Source: Pseudomonadota bacterium (lineage in GTDB: Bacteria; Pseudomonadota; Alphaproteobacteria; Micropepsales; Micropepsaceae). From it: a DNA stretch of 7,584 nt. This document shows positions 1 through 7,263 of this stretch, piece after piece; within the stretch, counting starts at the first letter, position 1, and each line of letters starts with the position of its first letter. The DNA lies in assembly GCA_023427355.1 (NCBI GenBank), contig JAEZBK010000132.1, positions 1-7,584 of the forward strand, written 5' to 3'. Below the pieces are notes generated by a model. The model worked only from the letters and a program-made list of their open reading frames with translations. It made no database searches and had not been told where the DNA came from. The translations under genes and the position numbers were made by a program.

Positions 1-1338
1 CGGGAACTGGTCGTAGGAGGCGCAGGCCGGCGACAGCAGCACGACAGGCGCGGCCACGGCGCTGGCTTCGGCGTCGGCGGCGGCCAGTTCGATGGCGCGT
101 TCCAGCGTGCCGGCCATCACATAGGGCGCCTTGCCATCCAGGGTGCGGGCGAACTGGGGCGCGGCATCGCCGATCAGGTAGGCGCGGCGCAGGCGCGGGA
201 AGAATGGTGCGAGGGATTCGATGCCGCCTTCCTTCGCCTTGCCGCCCGCAATCCAGAAAATGTCGGGATAGACCGACAAGGCCTTGGCGGCGGCATCGGC
301 ATTGGTGGCCTTGCTGTCATTGACGAAGCCGGTCTTGCCGATGGCCCCGACGCTTTCCATGCGATGCGCCAGGCCGGGAAAGCTGGCGATGGCAGCGGCG
401 ATGGCGCGCGGCTCCTTCACGAAGGGCTTCACCGCGGCATAGGCGAGCGCCGCATTCTGCCAGTTGTGCGCGCCCGGCAGGTTGGGAGCCTCGTCCAGCG
501 CCATGATCTTCACGGGCGAACCGCCTTGCGCATCATAGAGGGCGCCGTCCACCACGAAGATGCCGCGGCCCAGAACCTTGCCGACCGACACGGGCGTGGC
601 CGCGCTGCCTGCACCCGAAAGGCTGGTGAAGATCGCGGCGGTATGTTCGTCGTCCACGCCGATGGCGACCTGGCCGCCCGGCGGTACGGCGCGCATCAGG
701 CGGGCCTTGATCGCGGCGTAATTTTCCATGCTGCCATGGCGATCAATATGATCGGGCGACAGGTTGGAGAGCAGGCCGACATCCGGATGCAGGCCCGGCG
801 CAAGATCGATCTGGAAGGTGGACATCTCGATCACATAGATCGTGCGGGCCGAAGGCGCGTTCAGGTCCAGGACCGCCTTGCCGATATTGCCGCCGACCTG
901 GGCGTCAAAACCGTTGGCCGCCAGCACATGCCCGATCAGGGCGGTGGTGGTGGACTTGCCGTTGGTGCCGGTGATGGCGATGACCGGGGCGCGGCCCCTT
1001 GCGCCCGGATCGGGCCGTATCTCGCGGGCGAAAAGCTCGACATCGCCGATGACCGGCACGCCGGCGCGGCTGGCATGCAGCACCACCTCATGCGGCCGGG
1101 GATGGGTCAGGGGCACGCCGGGCGACAGCACCAGCGCGGCGATGCCGCTCCAGCCCCATTCGCGCCAGGGCGTGATATCGGCGCCCGCCTGGCTTCCGGC
1201 ATCGCGCGCATTGGCATTGTCGTCCCAGGCCGTGACGTCGGCGCCGCCGGCCTTCAGCGCGGCGATGGCGGAAAGCCCGGTGCGGGCCAGCCCGAACACC
1301 GCGACTTTCTTTCCGGCAAAGGCGTGGGAGACGATCAT
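1..1338 (-). CDS. murD: UDP-N-acetylmuramoylalanine--D-glutamate ligase MurD (3' end cut by window edge)
   Basis: Cytoplasmic ATP-dependent Mur ligase that adds D-glutamate to UDP-MurNAc-L-Ala, the second amino acid step of the peptidoglycan stem peptide. From the ATG at 1338, 446 codons are open to the left edge with no stop. The N-terminus has a Rossmann-type UDP-binding start, VAVFGLARTGLSA (about residues 13-25). The ATP P-loop GTNGKST is at 124-130, followed by GGNIGKA near 150. The Mur ligase motif LSPDHIDRHGSMENY has D196 and H197, and K211 is the likely carbamylated lysine. The C-terminal ligase domain has NDSKATN at 340-346, then AGGKAKEGG. The last visible residues, LLSPACASYDQF, are the conserved end-of-protein motif, so only some 10-20 residues should be missing. 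The start is set by the N-terminal match to the family and by a GGTGA ribosome site that overlaps the mraY stop; the gap to mraY is 7 nt. Family assignment is secure; the exact C-terminus is not visible. Confidence 0.97.
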   Translation of the reverse strand, partial: MIVSHAFAGKKVAVFGLARTGLSAIAALKAGGADVTAWDDNANARDAGSQAGADITPWREWGWSGIAALVLSPGVPLTHPRPHEVVLHASRAGVPVIGDVELFAREIRPDPGARGRAPVIAITGTNGKSTTTALIGHVLAANGFDAQVGGNIGKAVLDLNAPSARTIYVIEMSTFQIDLAPGLHPDVGLLSNLSPDHIDRHGSMENYAAIKARLMRAVPPGGQVAIGVDDEHTAAIFTSLSGAGSAATPVSVGKVLGRGIFVVDGALYDAQGGSPVKIMALDEAPNLPGAHNWQNAALAYAAVKPFVKEPRAIAAAIASFPGLAHRMESVGAIGKTGFVNDSKATNADAAAKALSVYPDIFWIAGGKAKEGGIESLAPFFPRLRRAYLIGDAAPQFARTLDGKAPYVMAGTLERAIELAAADAEASAVAAPVVLLSPACASYDQFP

Positions 1339-1345
1339 GCCCGGT

Positions 1346-1350
1346 TCACC
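1346..1350 (-). promoter_or_regulatory. murD ribosome binding site overlapping the mraY stop codon
   Basis: On the minus strand GGTGA lies 7 nt before the murD ATG at 1338. Its last three bases are the TGA stop of mraY. This supports the chosen murD start and suggests that ribosomes finishing mraY re-initiate on murD. It is a partial Shine-Dalgarno match only. Confidence 0.5.
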
Positions 1351-2437
1351 GCAGCTTCAATGTCGCCAGGCCCAGCAGCGCCAGCACCACCGCCACGATC
1401 CAGAAACGGATCACGATGGTGGGCTCGGTCCAGCCCAACTGTTCGTAATGGTGATGGATCGGCGCCATGCGAAACACGCGCTTGCCCGTCAGCTTGAAGG
1501 AAATGACCTGCACGATGACGGACAGGGTTTCGACCACGAAGAGACCGCCCACGATGATCAGGACGATCTCGTGCTTAGCGACCACCGCCACCGCGCCCAG
1601 CGCGCCGCCCAGCGGAAGCGAACCGGTATCGCCCTTGAAGATCATGGCGGGCGGGGCGTTGTACCAGAGGAAGCCCAGCCCCGCCCCGAGCAGCGCCGCC
1701 AGGAACACCGCCAGTTCGCCCGATCCGGCGACATAGGGAATCTGCAGATAGTCAGCATAGCGTTCATTGCCGACCAGATAGACGATCAGCGCGAAGGTCG
1801 CCGCCGCGATCATCACCGGCATGATCGCCAGGCCATCGAGCCCGTCGGTGAAGTTCACCGCATTGGCCGCGCCCGCAATGGTGATCATGCCGATCACCAC
1901 GAAGAACAGCCCCATGGGCAGCAGCAGCGCCTTGAAGAAGGGGATGGCCAGCGCGCCCGAAAGATGCGGCGCCTCCACCTGCATGACCAGCCAGGTGGCG
2001 AGGGCGGCGACGCCGAATTCAATGGCCAGGCGCGACTTGCCCGAAAGGCCGTCGGAGGTGCGCTTGGTCACTTTATAATAGTCGTCCAGGAAGCCCAGCA
2101 GGCCGAAGGTGAGCGTCACCAGCAGGACGATCCAGACATATTTGTTGGACAGGCTGGTCCATAGCAGGGTCGAGCCGATCCAGGGGATCAGGATCAGCAG
2201 CCCGCCCATGGTCGGCGTTCCCGCCTTTTCGATGATGTGGCGCTGGGGACCGTCGGCGCGGATGGGCTGACCCTTGCCCTGTTTCTGCTTCAGCCAGCGG
2301 ATCAGGATGGGATTGAGCCAGAAGGCGATCACCAGGGCCGTCACCACCGCCGCGATGGCGCGAAAGCTGAGATATCCGAACAGGCGGAAAAAGGCGAGCT
2401 GGTCGGTATGGGTGAGGAGCGCGAGATAGGAGAGCAT
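1346..2437 (-). CDS. mraY: Phospho-N-acetylmuramoyl-pentapeptide-transferase MraY
   Basis: Integral membrane enzyme that transfers phospho-MurNAc-pentapeptide from the UDP precursor to undecaprenyl phosphate, giving lipid I and UMP. The 363-residue length is close to the E. coli enzyme (360). Many hydrophobic segments are visible, for example about 25-45, 78-95, 101-117, 136-153, 171-190, 203-222, 240-259, 289-308 and 340-360, in line with the family's ten-helix fold. The catalytic acidic pair is D118-D119 in GFLDDYYK. The nucleotide site [13 protein letters not shown] is at 192-204, and the third essential aspartate is D270 in FKGDTGSL. The histidine loop APIHHHYEQ has H328-H330. K268 stands where most homologues have Met (FMGD), and P275 where Ala is usual. 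The frame is open for another 537 nt upstream inside murF, but the first residue that matches the family is the ATG at 2437, 5 nt after the murF stop. No clear Shine-Dalgarno precedes it, so translation is probably coupled to murF. Confidence 0.98.
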   Translation of the reverse strand: MLSYLALLTHTDQLAFFRLFGYLSFRAIAAVVTALVIAFWLNPILIRWLKQKQGKGQPIRADGPQRHIIEKAGTPTMGGLLILIPWIGSTLLWTSLSNKYVWIVLLVTLTFGLLGFLDDYYKVTKRTSDGLSGKSRLAIEFGVAALATWLVMQVEAPHLSGALAIPFFKALLLPMGLFFVVIGMITIAGAANAVNFTDGLDGLAIMPVMIAAATFALIVYLVGNERYADYLQIPYVAGSGELAVFLAALLGAGLGFLWYNAPPAMIFKGDTGSLPLGGALGAVAVVAKHEIVLIIVGGLFVVETLSVIVQVISFKLTGKRVFRMAPIHHHYEQLGWTEPTIVIRFWIVAVVLALLGLATLKLR

Positions 2438-2442
2438 CGGGC

Positions 2443-3795
2443 TTACACTTTCAGCGCATCGAGAATGAGGGACATGCGGGAGCCGTTCGAGCCCTTGATA
2501 AGAACCGTGTCGCCGGGACGCAGCGCCGCGGTGACGGCAGGAACCAGTTCGGCGGCGGTGGCGGCATAAGCCCCCCGGCGGGCGGTGGGCAGCGCATCCC
2601 ACAGCGCCCGCATCTGCGCCCCGGCGGCGAAGACCAGGTCCACCTTGTTCTGTTCGATGGGCGCGGCCAGGCTGGCATGGTGGGCGATACCGCCCTCGCC
2701 CATTTCCAGCATGTCGCCCAGCACGGCGATCCTGCGGCCGCCCGCATCGCCCAGCAGCGCCAGCGCCGCCACCATCGAGGCGGGATTGGCGTTGTAGCTT
2801 TCGTCTATGACGATCATGTCCTTGAGCGCGAGCCGTGCGCCGCGCCCCTTCAGGGCCGTGAAATTCTTCAGGGCCGCCGCCGCGTTCAGCACATCGCCGC
2901 CTGCCAGATGCACCGCCGCCAGCGCCGCCACTGCATTGGCGGCGATATGGGCGCCCGGCGCGCCGATGCGGCAATCCACGGCGACGCCGAATATGTCCGC
3001 CTTCAGACGCATGCCGTCGCCATCCGGCACATGGCTGAGGAGGCGGGCTTCGCAGCCGGCGGCGCGGCCGAACCGCGCCAGGGTGGCGACATGGGCCTGG
3101 GCGGCGCGGGCGGCCAGCCGGTCCGCATGGGGGCTGTCGGCGGGGATCAGCCCCGCACCCCCCGGCGCAAGGCCTTCGAAGATTTCCGACTTGGCGTCGG
3201 CGATGGCTTCGCAGGTTCCGAAGAACGCCAGATGGGCGGGCGCGATGGTGGTGATGATCGCAACATGGGGACGCACCATGCCGACCAGCGACCGAATCTC
3301 GCCGAAATGATTCATGCCGACTTCGAAGACGCCATATTCGGCATCGCGCGGCGCCGAGGCCAAGGACAGCGGCACGCCCCAGTGATTGTTGTGGCTGGCG
3401 GCGGACGCATAGGTGCGGCCCAGCGCGTCGAAGGCCACGCGCAGGATTTCCTTGGTCGTGGTCTTGCCCGCGCTGCCGGTGACGGCGATGACCTTGGCAT
3501 GGCTGCGCGTGCGCGCGGCCCGGGCCATGTCCTCCAGCCCGCGCTGGGTGTGGGCCACGGTCAGCAGCGGGCCGCCGGCATTCTCCACCGGCCGCGAGAC
3601 CAGCGCCGCACCGGCGCCTGCGGCAAAGGCGGCCTGCACGAAGTCATGGCCGTCGCGGGCATCGCCCTTCAGGGCGACGAACAGGTCACCGGGCTTGAGG
3701 GTGCGGGTGTCGAGCGACAGCGCCCCCGCAACGAAGGGCGCGCTGGCCTGGCCCAGCGTGGCGGCTTCAGCCTCGGCGGCGGTCCACAGCATCAT
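2443..3795 (-). CDS. murF: UDP-N-acetylmuramoyl-tripeptide--D-alanyl-D-alanine ligase MurF
   Basis: Cytoplasmic ATP-dependent ligase that joins D-Ala-D-Ala to the UDP-MurNAc-tripeptide, completing the pentapeptide used by MraY. The product is 450 residues (E. coli 452), so it is full length. The N-terminal substrate domain shows [18 protein letters not shown] at about 27-44 and GHDF near 49-52. The central domain has the P-loop [11 protein letters not shown] at about 106-116, [10 protein letters not shown] near 134-143 and [10 protein letters not shown] near 157-166. The C-terminal domain has [11 protein letters not shown] near 330-340, LGDMLEMG near 358-365 and a closing [10 protein letters not shown]. 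The start ATG at 3795 overlaps the murE stop by 4 nt (ATGA), and a GGTGGGG at 3803-3809 sits 7 nt before it. A second ATG follows immediately at 3792, so the protein could begin one residue later. The close spacing on both sides implies coupled expression with murE and mraY. Confidence 0.98.
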   Translation of the reverse strand: MMLWTAAEAEAATLGQASAPFVAGALSLDTRTLKPGDLFVALKGDARDGHDFVQAAFAAGAGAALVSRPVENAGGPLLTVAHTQRGLEDMARAARTRSHAKVIAVTGSAGKTTTKEILRVAFDALGRTYASAASHNNHWGVPLSLASAPRDAEYGVFEVGMNHFGEIRSLVGMVRPHVAIITTIAPAHLAFFGTCEAIADAKSEIFEGLAPGGAGLIPADSPHADRLAARAAQAHVATLARFGRAAGCEARLLSHVPDGDGMRLKADIFGVAVDCRIGAPGAHIAANAVAALAAVHLAGGDVLNAAAALKNFTALKGRGARLALKDMIVIDESYNANPASMVAALALLGDAGGRRIAVLGDMLEMGEGGIAHHASLAAPIEQNKVDLVFAAGAQMRALWDALPTARRGAYAATAAELVPAVTAALRPGDTVLIKGSNGSRMSLILDALKV

Positions 3796-5255
3796 GCCGG
3801 AACCCCACCGCCGGATTGCGCCGCCTTTACGGCTTCTTCGCGGTCCGAAAAAGGATGGGTGACGCCGTTGATATACTGGCCGGTCTCGTGGCCCTTGCCC
3901 GCGATCACCAGGACATCCCCCTGCCCCAGGCCGGCGATGGCGGTGCGGATGGCTTCCTGACGGTCGCCGATCTCCCGCGCGCCGGGCGCGGCGGCCAGGA
4001 TTTGCTGGCGGATCGCGGCGGCGTCTTCGGTGCGGGGATTGTCGTCGGTGACGATGACGGTGTCGGCGAGCTTCGCCGCGATGGCGCCCATCAGGGGACG
4101 CTTGCCCCTGTCGCGGTCGCCGCCGCAGCCGAACACGACATGCAGGCGGCCCGTGGTATGCGGGCGCAGCGCCTCAAGCACCTTTTCCAGCGAATCCGGC
4201 GTATGGGCATAATCCACATAGATGGGCGCGCCCGTGGCGGCGAAGGCCACTTTTTCCATGCGGCCCGGCGCGCCTTTCAGCGTCGCCAGGGCAGCGAAGC
4301 TGTGGTCCGCATCCTCGCCCAGGCCAATGGCGATGCCCGCCGCCACCAGCGCGTTCGATGCCTGGAAGGCGCCCGCCAACGGCAGGGTGACGGTGTAGAT
4401 CCTGCCGTCATGGCGCAGCACGAGCTGCTGCGCATCGCCGATGCTGTGGCGTTCCAGAAGCGTGATGAATGTCCCCACTTCGCCCACCGTCAGCAGCGTC
4501 AGGCCGCGCCTTTGGGCCGCTGCGATGAACGCGTCGCCATGCTGGGCGTCGGCATTGACCACGGCGACGCCGCCTTCGGCCACCACCTCGGAAAACAGCC
4601 GCAGCTTCGCCGCCAGATAATGGTCGAAGGTGGCGTGGTAATCCATGTGATCGCGGGTGATGTTGGTGAAGCCGCAGGCCTGGATGCGCACGCCGTCCAG
4701 GCGATGCTGGTCAAGGCCATGGCTGGAGGCTTCGACCGCCAGATGCGTGACGCCTTCTTCGGCCAGCGCGGCCAGCAGGGCATGGATTTCCACCGGATCG
4801 GGCGTGGTGTGCGACAGGGGCCGCGCGCCCCTGGGACCGATCACGCCCACCGTGCCCAGGCTGGCGGCGGCGCGGCCATTATGCGTCCAGATCTCGCGCA
4901 GGAAGGCGACGATGGAGGATTTTCCCTTGGTGCCGGTGACAGCGGCGACATGGCCGGGCTGTGCGTCATAGAAGGCTGCGGCAAGCGCGGCCAGCGCATG
5001 GCGGGGATTGGGTGCGGCAATGAAGCGGACGCCCAAGGCGGCGGTTTCGGCTTCCAGGGCGGGCGTGCCCAGCACCGCGGCCGCGCCGCGCGCCACCGCA
5101 TCGCGCACAAAGCGCGCGCCATCGGTGTTGGCGCCCGAAAGCGCCGCGAAGAGAAAGCCGGGCTCCACCTTGCGGCTGTCGCTGGTCAGACCGGAGAACT
5201 CCCGCGCCATCGCCCGCAGACCGCCGGAAAAATCGGGCGATGAGGTTGGGGTCAT
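3792..5255 (-). CDS. murE: UDP-N-acetylmuramoyl-L-alanyl-D-glutamate--2,6-diaminopimelate ligase MurE
   Basis: Cytoplasmic ATP-dependent ligase that adds the third stem-peptide residue to UDP-MurNAc-L-Ala-D-Glu. The length of 487 residues fits the family (E. coli 495). The N-terminal UDP-binding domain has LTSDSRKVEPGFLFAALSG at about 23-41. The P-loop is TGTKGKSS at 107-114; the usual form is TGTNGKT, so K110 replaces Asn. SHTTPDP (148-154), EASSHGLDQHRLDGV (175-189) and ITRDHMDYH (199-207) follow, and K217 is the likely carbamylated lysine. The C-terminal domain has YVDYAHTPDSLE, FGCGGDRDRGKR, DDNPRTED (404-411) and AGKGHETGQ (452-460). In characterised MurE enzymes DNPR marks selection of meso-diaminopimelate rather than L-lysine, so an mDAP-type wall is inferred. 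The ATG at 5255 overlaps the ftsI stop by 4 nt with only a weak GC-rich ribosome site. A start at Met16 would keep the DSR motif but loses the coupling overlap, so the longer form is preferred. Confidence 0.98.
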   Translation of the reverse strand: MTPTSSPDFSGGLRAMAREFSGLTSDSRKVEPGFLFAALSGANTDGARFVRDAVARGAAAVLGTPALEAETAALGVRFIAAPNPRHALAALAAAFYDAQPGHVAAVTGTKGKSSIVAFLREIWTHNGRAAASLGTVGVIGPRGARPLSHTTPDPVEIHALLAALAEEGVTHLAVEASSHGLDQHRLDGVRIQACGFTNITRDHMDYHATFDHYLAAKLRLFSEVVAEGGVAVVNADAQHGDAFIAAAQRRGLTLLTVGEVGTFITLLERHSIGDAQQLVLRHDGRIYTVTLPLAGAFQASNALVAAGIAIGLGEDADHSFAALATLKGAPGRMEKVAFAATGAPIYVDYAHTPDSLEKVLEALRPHTTGRLHVVFGCGGDRDRGKRPLMGAIAAKLADTVIVTDDNPRTEDAAAIRQQILAAAPGAREIGDRQEAIRTAIAGLGQGDVLVIAGKGHETGQYINGVTHPFSDREEAVKAAQSGGGVPA

Positions 5256-6874
5256 AGCGGCCGCCCGTCGGCAAGCTTTGTGGGCGGGGGGACATGCGGC
5301 ACGCCCAGGAGCGGGGCAATCCGCGAAATGATGCGGCCGGTCTGGGGCGCGGCGGTGTAGCCGGCGGTGCGGAAGCCGAAGCTCTCCTTGGTGCCCTGCG
5401 GCTGGGCCATCAGCACCATCACGACATAGCGCGGATCGTGCGCCGGGAAGACCGCCGCAAAGGACGTCATCAGCGCATTCTTGATATAGCCGCCCCTGGG
5501 ACCGGGCATTTCGGCGGAGCCGGTCTTGCCGCCCACATCATAGCCAATCGCGTTGGCATTGCGGCCGGTGCCGTTGGTGACGGTGTAGCGCAGCAGGTCG
5601 CGCATGGCGGCGCTGGTCTGCGGCTTGAGCACCTGCTCGCCGCGATTGTCGGCGCCCGCTTCCTGCTTCACGAAGGTCGGCGTGATGCGGCGCCCGCCAT
5701 TCACCACCGTGGCGAAGGCGGTGATGAAGCTGAAGGGGCTGACGCCGACGCCATGGCCGAAGCCGATGGTTGCGGTTTCGATCGTGCCCCATTGCGTGCG
5801 CGGGTAAAGCGGGCGCGCGGTTTCCGGCAATTCGCTTTTCACCGGCGACAGAAGGCCCATGCTGGTGAGGAATTCCCGCTGGCGTGCGCCGCCGGAGCGC
5901 AGCGCGATCTGGGCCGTGCCGATGTTCGAGCTTTCCGCCAGCACGTCGCGCGCCGCCATGGTGGCGGGCATGCGGTGGGATTCCCCGATGCTGTGCTTGC
6001 CGATCCTGAAGCTGCGGCCGATGGGCAGCACTTCGTCCATGCGGGTGGTGCCGTCTTCCAGCGCCAGGGCGAAGGCGAAGACCTTGAAGATCGAGCCCAG
6101 CTCATAGACGTCCTGCGCCATCATGTTGCGCCGGGAATCGGTTTCGGACATGCCGCGCTGGTTGGGGTCGAAATCGGGCTGCGAGGTCAGGGCGAGGACC
6201 TCGCCCGTCTTCACGTCCATGATGATTCCACCGGCGGCCTTGGCGCTGAAGGTCTTGCGCGCTTCGGCGACTTCATGCGCCAGGATGAATTGCACGCGCG
6301 CGTCCAGGGACGTGGCGACGGATTTCTCGCCGCGCATGGCGGCGATGCGCAGGCGGTCCTGCAGCCCCAGCTCCAGGCCGGAGACGCCGTTATTGTCGGG
6401 ATCGGTGGTACCCACGATCTGCGCCGTGACGCGGCCATCGGGATAGTAACGCTTGGCGGTGTTCTCGAATTCCAGGCCCGGCAGGCCCAGCTTCATCACC
6501 TTCGCCTCGATATCGGGCGTGATATGGCGGGACACCAGGACATAGGGGCTTTTGGCGGTGTGGAAGCCTCGCAGCAGGCGCTCCTCGCCCGCGCCGGTGG
6601 CCTCGGCCAGCAGCCGCGCGGCCTCTTCCTTGTCCCAGAACTCCTTGGGGCGGGCATACAGGTCCTTCACCGGCAGATCGCGCGCCAGCAATTCGCCATT
6701 GCGGTCGGTGAGGTCGGCACGCGCGATGGCGGCATGGCCGGTGCCATGGACGGCCGCGCCGCCGCGCAGCAGCGTCACGTCCACCAGGCGAAGACCCACC
6801 AGGGCGAAGGCGACCACACACAGCCCCGCGCCGATCACGATGCGCCGCTGGAAGACGGTGGGGGCCTCTTGCAT
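5252..6874 (-). CDS. ftsI: Peptidoglycan D,D-transpeptidase FtsI (penicillin-binding protein 3)
   Basis: Class B penicillin-binding protein that cross-links peptidoglycan at the division septum and works with FtsW. It has a short cytoplasmic start, one membrane helix at about residues 12-30, and then a periplasmic body. The non-catalytic pedestal domain contains DLTDRNGELLARD (54-66) and later VSGLELGLQDRL (164-175). The transpeptidase domain carries all three active-site motifs: SIFK with nucleophile S261 and K264, SSN at 315-317, and KTG at 450-452 within GGKTGSAE. No PASTA domain is present. The frame stays open upstream to an ATG at 6940, which would add 22 polar residues and overlap ftsL by 59 nt. 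The ATG at 6874 is chosen because it lies 7 nt after the ftsL stop and gives a normal signal-anchor N-terminus of 540 residues in all, a little shorter than E. coli FtsI (588). Neither start has a good Shine-Dalgarno. The stop overlaps the murE start by 4 nt. Confidence 0.96.
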   Translation of the reverse strand: MQEAPTVFQRRIVIGAGLCVVAFALVGLRLVDVTLLRGGAAVHGTGHAAIARADLTDRNGELLARDLPVKDLYARPKEFWDKEEAARLLAEATGAGEERLLRGFHTAKSPYVLVSRHITPDIEAKVMKLGLPGLEFENTAKRYYPDGRVTAQIVGTTDPDNNGVSGLELGLQDRLRIAAMRGEKSVATSLDARVQFILAHEVAEARKTFSAKAAGGIIMDVKTGEVLALTSQPDFDPNQRGMSETDSRRNMMAQDVYELGSIFKVFAFALALEDGTTRMDEVLPIGRSFRIGKHSIGESHRMPATMAARDVLAESSNIGTAQIALRSGGARQREFLTSMGLLSPVKSELPETARPLYPRTQWGTIETATIGFGHGVGVSPFSFITAFATVVNGGRRITPTFVKQEAGADNRGEQVLKPQTSAAMRDLLRYTVTNGTGRNANAIGYDVGGKTGSAEMPGPRGGYIKNALMTSFAAVFPAHDPRYVVMVLMAQPQGTKESFGFRTAGYTAAPQTGRIISRIAPLLGVPHVPPPTKLADGRPL

Positions 6875-6881
6875 CGGGCGA

Positions 6882-7253
6882 TCAGAATCCGTGCTGGGTG
6901 GAAACGTCCGCGGCGACCGGAGCTGCGGGAATCTGGGCATTGGCCTGGCGTACCGGGCTGCCGTTCAACGGGGCCTCCTCGCCGCGGCGGGGCAACTGGT
7001 CGAAAGCCGAGAGCTGCACGGACGCCGCATCCTTCATGCCCAGCGCCCCGGCGAATTGCTGCACCCGGCCGGGAGCGGCGACATGCTGCCATTCGGTTTC
7101 CAGGACCGCGATGGCGCGGCGCTGCTCGGCAATGTTGCGTTCGGTGCGGGCCAGTTCCATCTGCGTCACCCGCGCCTTTTCGGAGACCTGGTAGAGCGCC
7201 AGAACCGTCATCACGATCAGGGCGACGCAAGCGATGTTCAGGATGCGGACCAT
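6882..7253 (-). CDS. ftsL: Cell division protein FtsL-like (small bitopic coiled-coil protein)
   Basis: Small 123-residue protein in the standard ftsL slot between rsmH and ftsI. It has a cytoplasmic tail of only a few residues, one membrane helix at about 4-21, and a charged region at about 24-58 rich in Glu, Arg and Gln that can form a coiled coil. The segment LETEWQHVAAPGRVQQFA (51-68) followed by LGM (71-73) matches the pattern seen at the end of the FtsL coiled coil in alphaproteobacteria. The remaining 50 residues are Pro/Ala-rich and probably disordered. By family knowledge FtsL pairs with FtsB and helps recruit and activate FtsW-FtsI at the septum. FtsL sequences diverge strongly, so the name rests on topology, the LxxEW motif and position rather than on catalytic residues. 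The start ATG at 7253 has a strong AGGAG site 5 nt upstream, and the gap to the rsmH stop is 8 nt. Confidence 0.9.
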   Translation of the reverse strand: MVRILNIACVALIVMTVLALYQVSEKARVTQMELARTERNIAEQRRAIAVLETEWQHVAAPGRVQQFAGALGMKDAASVQLSAFDQLPRRGEEAPLNGSPVRQANAQIPAAPVAADVSTQHGF

Positions 7254-7258
7254 GGCGT

Positions 7259-7263
7259 CTCCT
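7259..7263 (-). promoter_or_regulatory. ftsL ribosome binding site (AGGAG)
   Basis: AGGAG on the minus strand, 5 nt before the ftsL ATG at 7253, shares two bases with the rsmH stop codon TAG (7264-7262). It is the clearest Shine-Dalgarno in the window and fixes the ftsL start. It also implies that ftsL can be initiated well on its own, unlike ftsI and mraY, which have poor sites. Confidence 0.75.

Noticed and set aside
364..2164. Two long plus-strand open frames (364-1497 and 842-2164) opposite murD and mraY.
   Set aside because: Both are rich in Arg, Gly, Gln and His, overlap each other and lie opposite well-conserved genes. The minus-strand proteins explain the region fully.
2438..2974. 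Upstream in-frame extension of mraY by 179 codons, which might suggest a fusion protein.
   Set aside because: It runs in another frame through conserved murF sequence, is low-complexity Gly/Arg-rich, and MraY homology begins precisely at the ATG at 2437.
2677..3960. A 427-codon plus-strand open frame opposite murF and the end of murE.
   Set aside because: It has low-complexity Gly/Arg/Ala composition, crosses a gene junction of the real operon and has no domain signal; it is a shadow of GC-rich codon bias.
3816..5243. A 475-codon open frame on the plus strand, nearly the whole length of murE.
   Set aside because: It lies exactly opposite murE, which matches its family throughout. The translation is rich in Arg, Gly, Ala and His with no recognisable domain, as expected for the antisense shadow of a GC-rich gene.
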